From the NCBI GenBank assembly GCA_009731375.1, contig BJOX01000275.1:681111-715347 (forward strand): DNA of 34,237 bases, in the 5' to 3' direction. The DNA is from Paulinella micropora. Its lineage: Eukaryota; Cercozoa; Imbricatea; Euglyphida. A program made the translations under genes and the position numbers. The notes beneath the pieces are model-generated. The model worked only from the letters and a program-made list of their open reading frames with translations. It had not been told where the DNA came from and did not search any database. Of the stretch, positions 18,351-28,750 are shown piece by piece (within the stretch, counting starts at the first letter, position 1; every line of letters begins with the position of its first letter).

Positions 18351-19112
18351 CATTGGAGTCACCAGCACAAGGCTGATTTCTTTTCTGGCTTGTTTTTGGA
18401 ACAGCAGAAAGAAAAATTGGACAGACCTATCTCTTCTGAGTAGGTGTTCCAAAAAACAAATACTCCAGCACATCCCCACACAGCTCTTTTTGCAAAACTA
18501 GACGTCTAGGCGTTTGTGAGTAGGTGTCTCAGTACCCTCTCCACAGCCTGTATCTGTGTCCTCACAAGGAGGCCAGACACCAGACCTCGTAGCTGTTCTT
18601 TTGTTCTCTCTTGAGACAGAGACAGAGTAGGTCAACAGACGTACAAACAAACACTCACAGATACAAACAAACTTGAAGGACACGAGCGTAGTACTCTACC
18701 TTTCAAGTCTGTGCACTTTGTTGCCTCTCAAACCACACACATCAGAGTATTTTTGCAAATCTCTGACTGTCTTTCGACAATAGGTCTGAACAAGTGTCAG
18801 ACGACAAGTCGACTTCTCAAGGAGTGCTTCTCTAGCCTCTTTGACATTATCTGTACATAGGTCCTCGTACCTCATAACAGATACAACAACAAAAAGAGAA
18901 AAAGAAAAGAGGAGTGGAGAAGGAGATCAAATTTTCAGAGAAAGTCGTATAGACTGCTTCTTTCTCACAAAAAAAAACACATAAGACATAGAGGTGAGAC
19001 GCTCTCTCTCTATACTGTCTTTTCGTTTTTTCTCTCTATTCGTTCCTCATAGACGAACAGAGCAATTACGGGGTAGAAACAACTCTGTCTCATCCGTATT
19101 CCTTCAGCGTCC
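18351..19112 (+). other. retrotransposon leader with candidate primer-binding site
   Basis: There is no gene in these 760 bp. TGGAGTCACC at 18354-18363, 3 bp after the LTR, is in the right place for a tRNA primer-binding site and begins with the required TGG; the tRNA is not identified. The remainder is leader, which usually holds packaging signals. Confidence 0.5.
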
Positions 19113-21345
19113 ATGTCTACTAGGTCTGAAGACTGGCAGGAAGGAGGGGGGGAGAGTGAGCGAACCCCAGGAAACGAAGAGGAGTTCGTTGACCCTCATG
19201 CAGAAGGAGGAGATCTGGCACCTTCCTTTGACACAGGAGGAGCAGAGAATCAATTTTTTACTGCGCCTTCCTTTGACACAGGAGGAGCAGAGGAAGTCGA
19301 GGAGGAGGAGAAGGGAGGAGAGGAAGCGAGATTTGTGGCCGAATATGGCAAATTAAGTAAGAAGGAGTTTGAGGAGAAGAAAGGGAAGGATGAGGCCTAT
19401 AAATGGCTATACATTCCCCAAGAAATGCGATGGGGACAACCCTTGAAGAAGGAGGACATCTGTTACCCTCTCCCAAGGCAAGCTCTGCCTCTGGCAGAAT
19501 TCCTCAGAGACGACGGTGCACAGTTACAGGTGCAACATGTCTCATTTGGGGACAATATGTCTTTACTGGAGCTACTCGACCTCTCATGGACAGTGTTTGA
19601 GTGTGCTATACTCTTTGAGTACCAGACTGGAAAGACTGTGCTGCCATGGAACACAAGAGCACTGGCTAGGTTGCTCGATCCTGGTCAGGACATTGATTCA
19701 ATAAAGAGAGTGGAAAAGGAGTTTAAGTTCAGGAATCCAAAAGGACAGATCAATGTCATGGATGTGTCTCTGAAACTTATGGAGGCCAAGTTAGTGGACC
19801 TGGGTAAACTCCAACACACCCAGTTTGGCAGGGACCTTCACCCGGCCCTGAGGGAAATAGAAGGCGAAGCTGGAGGGGTGACGAGGATGAAGAAGCTGCA
19901 TGCGGCCTTGGTGAAGGATGACGCATGGAAGAGGTGGGTCTTCACGAAGGATCATACGATCTTGGAGGGGACGGCCGCACCACCCCCCACCAATAAAGCG
20001 GGAGAGAAGGAGTTGGCGGAGAAGGCCTTGTTCCTTCGGAAGGCAGCTGAGATCCTGTCTTTTTTTCATCATGCCCAAGAGCTGTATATCAAAGAGCTAG
20101 CGGCTGAGAAAGAAAAGAAGGAGATGGAGGCAAAGATTGCATTAGCCAAGGCGGCGGGAACAAAGGGACCGAAATATTCCTCTGGATCTTATATGGCTCC
20201 CTCGGGCCGCTCCGCCCCGTCAGCCCACACAGCCCCTTCGGCCCCTGCGACTAGCTCAGCGCCTACCACTGTCATTGTCAACAGTAATGACAAAAAGGAC
20301 AGACAGGCTATCATACAGGCCTTCCAAAAATATACAAAGTCCGATGCCACTGCTCTGACGCTGTATGCAGAGACAGCGAGTCAGAAGGACACGGATGCGA
20401 ACCTTCGAGACAAGCTCAGAAGAATTGATGCTTGTATGAAGCAGCATCCAACGGACGAAACACAGGAGTATGAGGCGTTGTACACCTTGTTGGACCCATC
20501 AATCATCACACAAGGGTTTGATGTTGGGGAGTACAAGGCGATGAGAGCGGTAGAGGTGGCGGCTAGGAGAGCAGCCTCAGACCTGCAATGCACGGTGCCA
20601 GTTGCCGTCCTCTTGCAATACTTTAAAACTCATGGGTATCAGCACCTGTGCACTGGTACTTTGATTGGGTTTGAGATTTTTCAAGAGGTGAACGAAGGGC
20701 TGGGCATTGGCACGAGGTTGGCAGCGATCCTCACTGAGGTCAGCGCCAAGTACGGGCTCTTTTATAGCCGGAAGTCTATCATTTTGTACTTCCTGAGTGC
20801 TTTGTGTACACGACACCCGAGCAAGCTCGCAAGGATCATACAGTCCTGTCCGACCTTCACGGCGGTGAAGACGGCGGATTTTTTAGAAACGAATATATAC
20901 GAGAGGACTGTAGCGGCTACTCCGCCGGGCGACCTGTTCAAGGAGGTGCTCGACGCGTGTTCCGAATTGGACACGGCCACCGAGTCATTCTCCAGTGCCG
21001 CGACACAGGGGGTTGGAGGTGCTCAAGCAGCACATGCAACTCGAACGGCAGGTCTCAAGAGGGGGAGAGATGATGAGCCGACGCCGTGCTACCGCTATTT
21101 TTCATACATGGCGTGTAAGCATGAGGCACAGAAAGGAGTAGGCAATTGCCTCTTCAGCCACGACTCTCTTGATGATAGGCAGCGAAATCTTTTCCTTAGA
21201 GAGCTCGAAGGCATNNNNNNNNNNNNNNNNNNNNNNNNNNNNNNNNNNNNNNNNNNNNNNNNNNGCCTTCGTACATGAGGCAACTGAAGCCTATGTACAC
21301 TCCTATGTCACAGTGCCGGAGGAACTGACCTGGACCGACAATTAG
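19113..21345 (+). CDS. gag: Gag polyprotein with CCCH zinc finger
   Basis: ATG 19113 is the first good start after the leader. The N-terminus is acidic and contains a duplicated APSFDTGGAE peptide. A structured region follows (about residues 70-300), then a Lys/Glu helix, a Pro/Ala/Ser linker (about 350-390) and a second helical region (about 390-620) that may be the capsid. Near the end C659-x8-C668-x10-C679-x3-H683 forms a CCCH-type finger instead of the usual CCHC knuckle. A 50-N gap at 21215-21264 interrupts the frame. Beyond it the sequence reads to TAG at 21343-21345. Gag forms the virus-like particle and binds the RNA. The two sides are out of phase only because the gap length is arbitrary. 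Confidence 0.75.
21215..21264. other. assembly gap, 50 N, in Gag
   Basis: Exactly 50 N, probably a placeholder length; it changes the apparent reading frame of Gag. Confidence 0.95.
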
Positions 21346-24300
21346 GAGACGGAGATGCAGGCGTATACGGTTACGATTCCCGCATGGGACAGAAAGTCTA
21401 TTGATGACTTAGTCGTAGCGCGTAATGAGGAGATAATATGTGTTGCGAAACAGTGCCCGTCGTTGGCCAGATTCGCAGAAGGTGGCGGGGCAGATGTCCA
21501 TATTACTAATGGCTACTGTTACCATGCGAAGGTGTCAGATGAGAAGAGAGAGGCGTTTGTGCCAAGGAGGAAGGGGCGTATCCCCGATACTCCAGCGGAT
21601 GACATTAAAACTTTTATCACGAACTTTTGGGGCGATGTGCCTACCTGGCCGCGCTCATTAACTGAAGTGAAAAAGNNNNNNNNNNNNNNNNNNNNNNNNN
21701 NNNNNNNNNNNNNNNNNNNNNNNNNNNNNNNNNNNNNNNNNNNNNNNNNNNNNNNNNNNNNNNNNNNNNNNNNNNNNNNNNNNNNNNNNNNNNNNNNNNN
21801 NNNNNNNNNNNNNNNNNNNNNNNNNNNNNNNNNNNNNNNNNNNNNNNNNNNNNNNNNNNNNNNNNNNNNNNNNNNNNNNNNNNNNNNNNNNNNNNNNNNN
21901 NNNNNNNNNNNNNNNNNNNNNNNNNNNNNNNNNNNNNNNNNNNNNNNNNNNNNNNNNNNNNNNNNNNNNNNNNNNNNNNNNNNNNNNNNNNNNNNNNNNN
22001 NNNNNNNNNNNNNNNNNNNNNNNNNNNNNNNNNNNNNNNNNNNNNNNNNNNNNNNNNNNNNNNNNNNNNNNNNNNNNNNNNNNNNNNNNNNNNNNNNNNN
22101 NNNNNNNNNNNNNNNNNNNNNNNNNNNNNNNNNNNNNNNNNNNNNNNNNNNNNNNNNNNNNNNNNNNNNNNNNNNNNNNNNNNNNNNNNNNNNNNNNNNN
22201 NNNNNNNNNNNNNNNNNNNNNNNNNNNNNNNNNNNNNNNNNNNNNNNNNNNNCCCCGGGGCTCTTTCAGAAGGCGATGCAGAAGATGTTGAGCGGTCAAT
22301 ATGACGACCAGTCGGAGGATGGTTTTATGAGAAGGAGAGGACAGAAGGCGGGAGAATAGGCATTTTGTTACATCGATGACATCATCGTATACTCTAACAC
22401 AATGGAAGAGCATATCGATCACTTGTCAGATGTCTTCAGGCGCATCGGAGCTTTTGGCCTGAAATGCAACCTAAAGAAATGTCAGCTTGCCAGGACAAGT
22501 GTGACGTATTTGGGTTACGAGATTTCTCATAATAGGGTCTCGATATCGCGCGAGAAGAGGGAGGAGATCATGAGTAGACAGTTGCCAAAGAATCGCACAG
22601 AGTTACACTCTTTTCTTGCGATTGCATAGTACTACAGCCAGTTCATACCCGATTGGGGTGCAACTCGGGCTAAGCTGGAGAAGATGATTGATTTTGGAGA
22701 CTTTGAGAAGTGGGATGAGGAGGCTTTGCAGGCGTTTAATACGCTCAAAGATCTCATTTACAAAGATCCCAAGGACGGCGGATTAGTACTTATGATGCCC
22801 GACTTTACGAAGCCGTTCGTAGTCGACACGGATGCATCTAAGTTTGCGATTGGCGCGGTGCTGCAACAGGAAGATGAGGAGAAAAAGTTGCGCCCGATCA
22901 TGTTTATTAGTAGAAAGCTGTGTGCGGCGGAGCGAAATTACTGCACGCGACAGAGGGAGGCGTTGGCAGTAGTATGGGCTCTCAAGAGGCTCAGAGAATA
23001 CTTGTGGGGAGGACCTCTATTCACGGTTAGGACCGATCATCACAACCTTCTTTGGTTGATGAATCATGAACAAACCGGCCGTTTGGCGCGGTGGCAAGCT
23101 TTCTTGTCATGTTTCAATTTCACGATGGTCTACTTACCGGGAAAGCGAAACGTAGTCGCTGATAGCCTTTCCAGGCTAGAGTTTCAGTCGGAGGTGTCGG
23201 CTCTCGTATCATCAGTGGAGATGATGGACCTGTCCACGGACAAGGTATACGAGGTGAGCCACATAGAGGCGATGCAGATGGCAAGAGGCGTTCGTTATGA
23301 CCGCACGGGTCTACGATATAGTCCTCAAGGCCCGGAGCATGGCATATGCTGTGAGGCGCATGTTCTCGAAGACGCTGAGTGGTCTTATGAGGCATACGAG
23401 AACGCGAAGGCGAATATAAAAGAAGAGGAGGAGACGACTGAGGTCTGTACTGAACCTCCACAGGAAAATCGAAGCGAGCTTGATGAAGACCCGGAAAGGG
23501 TAGGAGTAAGGTTGGAGGACGGTACTATTCATATCGCCTCGCCTACCGCGTGGAGGCAGCAACAGGCGACGGATCCGGAGTTCAAGGAGCTCATAACGTT
23601 ATACAAGAACCCTAATGAGCTTAAAAAGACTCCACAGATCAAAGATCAGATGAAGGAGATGGCGTGGAGAGATGGGCTATTGTGGTACAAGGGCCAGCAT
23701 GGCAAATTTGCATCACAGCCTGACAAATGGACTCTCTGGGTACCAGAGAAGTTGAGGCGCTTTATATATGTCGCAGCCCATAACTGCCCCTTACTGGCAC
23801 ATCCGGGTCGACAAAGAACTCATTGGTTCATAGCGAGGCGATTTTGGTGGAAAGGGATGAAGGAGGAGATAGACAGGGAAGTGGACGCATGCATCCCATG
23901 CAAAACCACAAAGACACCGCTGAAGGCGAACTTTGGCCTGATCGGTACATTCCCGTTACACGCCGGGATGTTTGAATTTTTACACATCGATCATGTGGGA
24001 CCTTTCCCCGAATCGGCAGAAGGGTACAGATACCTTCTTACCGCAATAGATCGAGCCACCAATTATGTCTGGGTTGTTCCTGTTAAGGACGCTACAGGCA
24101 AGACAACTGCGGAGGCTCTGATCGATAGGATCGTCTCGCAGATCGGAGTGCCTAGAAAGATATGTTCTGATCGAGGTTCTGACTTTAATAATGAAGTCAT
24201 CGACAGACTATCTAAGTACTACGGGATGAAATGGCAATATGTTACTGCCTATAACCCGAGAGCGAATGGCAAGATCGAGCGGGTACATAGACCTCTCAAA

Positions 24301-25707
24301 GCCTCGCTTAAGATGTACTGTATGAAGAAGGAGAATCAGAGAGCCTGGGTGGAGGCAGCACCTTCATTTGCCTTTGCAATGAACTGTCTACCCTCATCGG
24401 CATTAGGAGGAGCCAGGAGCTCAGTCTCGCCATATCAATTGGTTTACGGCCGAGAGCCTAATATCCCAACCTCACTTCTGCATCCAAAAGACACTTGGGC
24501 AGATGAGGATGAGTTGTTCGGGATGAGACTAAGAGCGAAGATGGAGGCGGAACAAATAGTTGCGGCGCACAGGGAGGCGGAGCGCAGAAAGACTGACGCA
24601 CAAGGAGTGCGACAAGCGCACTTAGATCAAGTCCGTTTCCAGGTTGGGGATATTGTACTCTTGTACCATCCTCAAGTCCCTAAGGGGGTTAGCTCTAAGC
24701 TGTTTACCCACTGGAAAGGACCATACCAGATCATGGAACAGATGGGACCTCTGAATTATAAGATCAGGGGTAGAGGGAAGGTGCAGATTGTGAATGTTCG
24801 AAGGCTGATCAAATATGACCCCTTCTTACTTGAGGATGAATCCGTTGAGGAGGCGTTGAAACGGATGAAGGAGGACTTCAAAGAGGTACCGCCTATACAG
24901 AAGGAGGATACCTTAGAGGAGGAGAATGCCTATCGGGCACCGGTCACGGAGAAGGAGGAGACCGAGAAGGAGAGTAAGGAAGACTCAAACCGCAAAAGCG
25001 CGGCGGGGACTCAGTCTAAAGCCCCCATAGTCCGCGGCGGTACGAAGGAGAAGTTCACGGAGGCGCAGAGGAGGAGAGCGCAAAACGATCTCATCTTCGA
25101 CCAACCGAGGAAGGTGGCAAGGTCGACGCGAGCGACGGATGTCCATGGAGGAGGAGGGGAGAAGGACACTAACCCGAACGCGGGTAATGTGGACATTCGA
25201 CATGTGCGATGGAAGGAAGGAGAGGCGATTGCGGCCATCAAGTGGGTCCGAGACGCTTTTTATCTGTTGAGACCGGCAGAATCTCATGTTGCCGATGACA
25301 CTCTCTCAGATCTTTATCTCATGCGAGCTGTGGCGGTCCCGCAGACTACACGGGCAGCACGGACATCGAAGAGATCCTTAGCAGCAAAAACGATACAACC
25401 GGTACTCCATTTTTGGAGAAGCATGGACCCTGTTGAGGATCCAAAAGCTAGACAATATTTACCGGTGTACAAAGACGCGAAAAATCTCGAGACATGGGAT
25501 GATACTATTACCCTTCGAGACAAAGACCACACTGCGTGGACTATTCAGTCACTGCCTAGAGGAGTGCTTGACATTCCTTTTGACTTATCTTTGGGCGCCA
25601 TCCCTAACAAAATATGGGACATTCTGGAGGAGTCGAAGTTTGACTTGACTTTTGTTGGCGGCCCGCCACCTGGCAAAGGGGTTCGCGCAAGGCGACGAAG
25701 GCAGTAA
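21346..25707 (+). CDS. pol: Pol polyprotein: RT, RNase H, integrase, long C-terminal extension
   Basis: It continues in the Gag frame after TAG 21343 and runs to TAA 25705-25707. The protease and first half of RT are missing or hidden in the 21676-22252 gap. RT shows FQKAMQKML and the catalytic YIDDIIVYS (22369). RNase H shows VVDTDAS, REALAVV, VRTDHH and ADSLSR, all four acidic residues present. Integrase shows HHCC (HNCPLLAHPG ... CIPC), then D in HIDHVG, D in CSDRGSDF and E in KIERVH with 35 residues between the last two (DD35E), and a GPY/F-like WKGPYQI. A further 270 residues follow, with charged repeats and a domain ending in basic RRRRQ; no chromodomain is seen. Two in-frame TAG codons (22357, 22627) interrupt RT without any frameshift. 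Confidence 0.85.
21676..22252. other. assembly gap, 577 N, in Pol
   Basis: It hides the expected protease and the N-terminal half of reverse transcriptase. The frame is the same on both sides, so the stated length may be close to real or right modulo 3 by chance. Confidence 0.95.
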
Positions 25708-26502
25708 GTGACATTTTTTTCTTTTATCACGCGTCGGACATTGAAAGCTGCATGTGGATTAATCTCATAGTGCCCATGTCAGATCATGTCTTATTAAAAT
25801 GTTTTTATACCATTGTTGTTACTTGGCATTTTTATCGCAACATATGAGTGCGAGGGTCAATCGGCAAATGGATACGACACCGTATAAGGGGATCGCTTGT
25901 GAGTTTAGCGATGGTGTTCCTGGTACGACCCTGCTTCAAGTATCCAGGGTGATGTTCTCAAAAAATGTTCTCATAGTAGACATATTAAATTTTTTTCTTT
26001 GGATATACTTAATATCGTCATACCAGCACGGTCCGTCTCTACTTGTGTCGGCATATCGCATGGTCGGGCTCACTCACCCCGGCTTTGGATATAGTTATTA
26101 GGTCTGGCCCCCTAGTACTATATTAAGGTAACCGATTGAATACAAGGGTATGTTATTAAAAGACAATGTATTTACTGATCGGAAGTGTTTTTGGAGAAGG
26201 AGAAAAATTATAACGCTGCTTTTATTGCAATAGTAATACTATTTGTTCTTGACATACTGCCTCAGAATTAAGTTACGGGGGGGACAACAAGTGTGGAAGG
26301 AGGAGTTTTTATTTACAAAAACGAGGCTGGAGATTTATAGTTGACTCGTGTCTGGCGTATGCGTTTTATATATCCACTGCACCGTCTATCCGTGGGTTAA
26401 TGCACTTAGTTGCGACACCCCGTAGCGTTTGTGCAGAAAAGAAATCAGCAATTATATGACGAAAATATTGCATATTTCCGTCATAAAAACGGGAAGGGGT
26501 AC
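25708..26502 (+). other. retrotransposon 3' non-coding region with polypurine tract
   Basis: No convincing gene lies between the Pol stop and the 3' LTR. One 100-codon frame at 25799-26101 has a hydrophobic stretch but no recognised envelope feature. GGGAAGGGG at 26491-26499, 3 bp before the LTR, is the likely polypurine tract that primes plus-strand synthesis. Confidence 0.6.
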
Positions 26503-26747
26503 TGTAGGCATCACCCCCCGGATAGCCGGTAAAAAGTACCCTTTTTCTGGTGTCAGGTGCACCTAGTTTTTTCCCACTATTTTCAATATCGTTTGGCCTG
26601 ATTTGACCTAATGCCATTTTAACATTGGTCTGTTGCCGTTTTCTTTTCGGCTTCATTGAGCTAATATAACGAGACATCATTCTCTTTTGGGGATTTGTGT
26701 CTGGTTGTATTACAGACTTTTTATTGAGCTATCTTCGGGGATTGTAA
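26503..26747 (+). repeat. 3' LTR
   Basis: It matches 18106-18350 over 245 bp with six substitutions and no indels, and is followed by CAAAC, the candidate target duplication. Confidence 0.85.
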
Positions 26748-26757
26748 CAAACGCTTA

Positions 26758-27060
26758 TTAAGAACACTAAGTACTTTCATCGAATTTCAAGTACGGTACG
26801 CGACTGGTACAGCGGACATTCGTTTTAATATATAAGAATTATCCACAACTTCAGTAAGAAAATACTTGCCACTAGCCGAGATAAAGTAAATCGGAAGTAT
26901 TAAAAACTATTGTTAAGAACACTAAGTACTTTCATCGAATTACAAGTATGCGACTAGTACAGGGGACATTCGTATTAATATATAACAATTATCCACAGTT
27001 TCAATAAGAAAATATTTGCCACTAGCCGGGATAAAGCAAATCGGAAGTAGTAAACAAAGT
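26758..27060. repeat. tandem repeat of about 155 bp, two copies
   Basis: TTAAGAACACTAAGTACTTT begins both copies, at 26758 and 26913. The copies share about 145 bp, including ATTATCCACA and GCCACTAGCC, with scattered substitutions and small indels. The repeat begins only 6 bp after the candidate target duplication of the retrotransposon. It is non-coding in all frames. Confidence 0.85.
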
Positions 27061-27346
27061 AAATGCAAAACATATTTATAATTTATATTCTTCTGTTGGC
27101 TTCCCGCACACTGGAGGTGTGTTGCCCTAGGCTGCAAGGTAATTTCTTTTTTAATTAGTAACATACATGACGTTGAAACATTGCTAGTGCAGTTGCTGCA
27201 AGTCTTGGTGCTGACGCTGTTGGTGGTGACTTGCTTCACTCGAAATTTTTACAACTTGAGAAAATTACTGCTTGCTGATGCTGTTGCTGTTGCTGCTGGT
27301 GGTGGTGCTGCTGCTGGTGGTGCTGCCTGTATAGGTGGTGCTGCCT
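27061..27346. other. non-coding stretch ending in a GCT/GGT-rich tract
   Basis: No gene is supported. From 27260 to 27340 the sequence is an imperfect (GCTGTT/GGT)n tract. Its end, TATAGGTGGTGCTGC, recurs near 28171, so it belongs to the repeated unit of the leucine-rich-repeat gene to the right. Confidence 0.45.
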
Positions 27347-27428
27347 GCGCGCGGTAGCAATATGTATTTGGATGTATTTTGCCCAATAGGTTGAACGGCA
27401 AATATGTATGTCCTTTGTGTGGGTTTAG

Positions 27429-27512
27429 GTCAATATAGCGTTGCAAGTGTTGCACTTATATGGCAATAATATTGGCCCAGAGGGCGCTGCTGCGATAGCC
27501 GATATGCTTAAG
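27429..27512 (+). CDS. leucine-rich-repeat exon A (84 nt)
   Basis: An 84-nt exon between acceptor GGGTTTAG and donor GTACCTCC encodes exactly one 28-residue ribonuclease-inhibitor-type leucine-rich repeat: it contains LQVLHLYGNNIGPEGAAAIA followed by DMLK. The exon is symmetric (phase 0 at both ends if GTC is its first codon), so units can be added or skipped without changing frame. In this family such repeats stack into a curved solenoid that binds proteins, as in NLR-type and RNI-like proteins. Exons B and C repeat it, together with intron sequence. The start of the gene is not visible; other exons probably lie to the left and right, or this is a fragment. Confidence 0.6.
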
Positions 27513-27720
27513 GTACCTCCAACGCTTTCGCGATGTGCCGTGCTCCTTCTGCACCAATCAAGTTGCTTGAAATGTCTAGCTTCTCCAGCTTGCACTCCTT
27601 GTTCTCCTGTACACACAAATACACTCTTCTTCAGTGCTACCGCGCGCGGTAGCAATATGTATTTGGATGTATTTTGCCCAATATGAACGGCAAATATGTA
27701 TGTCCTTTGTGTGGGTTTAC

Positions 27721-27801
27721 GTCAATGCGTTGCAAGTGTTGAACTTCTATGGCAATAATATTGGCCCAGAGGGCGCTGCTGCGATCGCCGATATGCTTAA
27801 G
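27721..27801 (+). CDS. leucine-rich-repeat exon B (81 nt, acceptor damaged)
   Basis: A second copy of the exon with N-F in place of H-L in the strand (LQVLNFYGNNIGPEGAAAIA). Compared with A it has lost three bases near its start, giving 27 codons, and the expected acceptor TTTAG reads TTTAC, so splicing as in A should fail. The donor GTACCTCC is intact. Skipping it would keep the frame. About 75 bp upstream (27642-27720) also match the sequence upstream of A, so whole exon-intron units were duplicated. Confidence 0.5.
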
Positions 27802-27956
27802 GTACCTCCAACGCTTTCGCGATGTGCCGTGCTCCTTCTGCACCAATCGAGTTGCTTGAAATCTCTAGCTTCTCCAGCTTGCACTCCTTGTTCTCCTGTG
27901 CACACAAATACACTCGGTAGCAAAAGGCGCAAATATATTGTCATATGTTGGTGCAG

Positions 27957-28040
27957 GTTAATGAAGCGTTGCAAGTGTTGATCCTAATCGACAATAATAT
28001 TGGCCCAGAGGGCGCCAAGGCTGTTGCTAATATGCTGAAG
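27957..28040 (+). CDS. leucine-rich-repeat exon C (84 nt)
   Basis: A third copy, 84 nt, acceptor TTGGTGCAG and donor GTACCTCC, encoding a more diverged repeat (LQVLILIDNNIGPEGAKAVA followed by NMLK). The consensus positions L, N, I, G and A are kept while other positions differ, which points to selection on the protein. The intron after it again starts GTACCTCCAACGCTTTCGC. Confidence 0.6.
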
Positions 28041-28480
28041 GTACCTCCAACGCTTTCGCAATGTGCTGTGCTCCTTCTGCACCAATCTGGTTCCATGAAA
28101 TGTCTAGCTTCTCCAGCTTGCACTCCTTGTTCTGTGTACACAAATACATTATTCTTCGATGCTACCCGCTGTATAGGTGGTGCTGCTGTCGCCATTGCAC
28201 TGTCTGGGACCATATTGTTAATCTTCCGCTCGCCAATGAAGCCTGCACGATGGAAGCCGCTCTCTCCATCCCTGAGCGCTCAATGAAGCCTCGTCCCTGC
28301 AGCGTTCTGATCCGCAAAAACCTCAAGTTGCCTAGCGCCATCACTCTGAGCGCCTGCACAATCACAAGCAACTACATCTCGCAACCGTACAAGTCTCGTA
28401 CAGGCCCAACAAGACGCCAAACAACACAGCACATCTTTGTTCCTATAAAAAACTTGTTCCTATAAAAAACTTGTTCCTTA
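28041..28480 (+). other. intron C and possible downstream coding sequence
   Basis: The first about 110 bp repeat the intron of the A and B units. From about 28210 to 28430 one frame reads like protein (ANEACTMEAALSIPERSMKP, then SAITLSACTITSNYISQPYK) and could be a terminal exon of the repeat gene. No clear acceptor and no recognised domain. Two copies of TTGTTCCTATAAAAAAC near 28437-28466 lead into an A tract. Confidence 0.3.
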
Positions 28481-28750
28481 AAAAAAAAAAAAAAAAAAAA
28501 TCCTCATGACACTTGTTTGCTCAGAGTCTCATGTGAAAGACATTCTGCAGTTGTCGCTGACACTGTCTGTAGTACCACTACTGATGATATCGCTCAAGAA
28601 GATCGCTTAGCAGATAGACTTCTTCGACGTCAAATGGGTTTACTAGTAATTTTGCTTATATTTATAAATAAAGGCAGAGAGAAAGAGAGAGAGAAAAAGA
28701 GAGACAGAAAAAGAGACAGAAAAAGAGAGAGAGAGAGAGAGAGAGAGAGG
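28481..28750. repeat. poly-A run, short unique stretch, GA-rich microsatellite
   Basis: A run of about 20 A ends near 28500. Between 28501 and 28672 the sequence is unique with no recognised gene. A GA-rich tract (GAAAGAGAGAG type) covers 28675-28749. Confidence 0.7.

Larger units (their letters stand above)
18106..26747 (+). mobile_element. complete Ty3/gypsy-type LTR retrotransposon, about 8.6 kb
   Basis: Two 245-bp direct repeats bound the element (18106-18350 and 26503-26747) and differ at 6 positions, about 2.4 percent, so insertion is not ancient. CAAAC occurs just outside both ends (18101-18105 and 26748-26752), consistent with a 5-bp target duplication if the LTR ends in GTAA; if it ends in the more usual CA the duplication is not perfect. 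A purine tract precedes the 3' LTR. Gag is followed by RT, RNase H and integrase in that order, which is the Ty3/gypsy order. Two N gaps hide the end of Gag and the protease plus first half of RT. Confidence 0.9.

Noticed and set aside
21346-21675. Retroviral-type aspartic protease before the gap
   Set aside because: No D-T-G or D-S-G active-site motif is visible in the sequenced part; it may lie in the gap.
25799-26101. Possible envelope-like third gene of the retrotransposon
   Set aside because: Only one weak hydrophobic stretch, no signal peptide or cleavage motif, and a length compatible with chance.
28470-28500. Poly-A run as the tail of a processed retrogene
   Set aside because: The sequence upstream still contains introns of the repeat gene, so it is not a processed copy.
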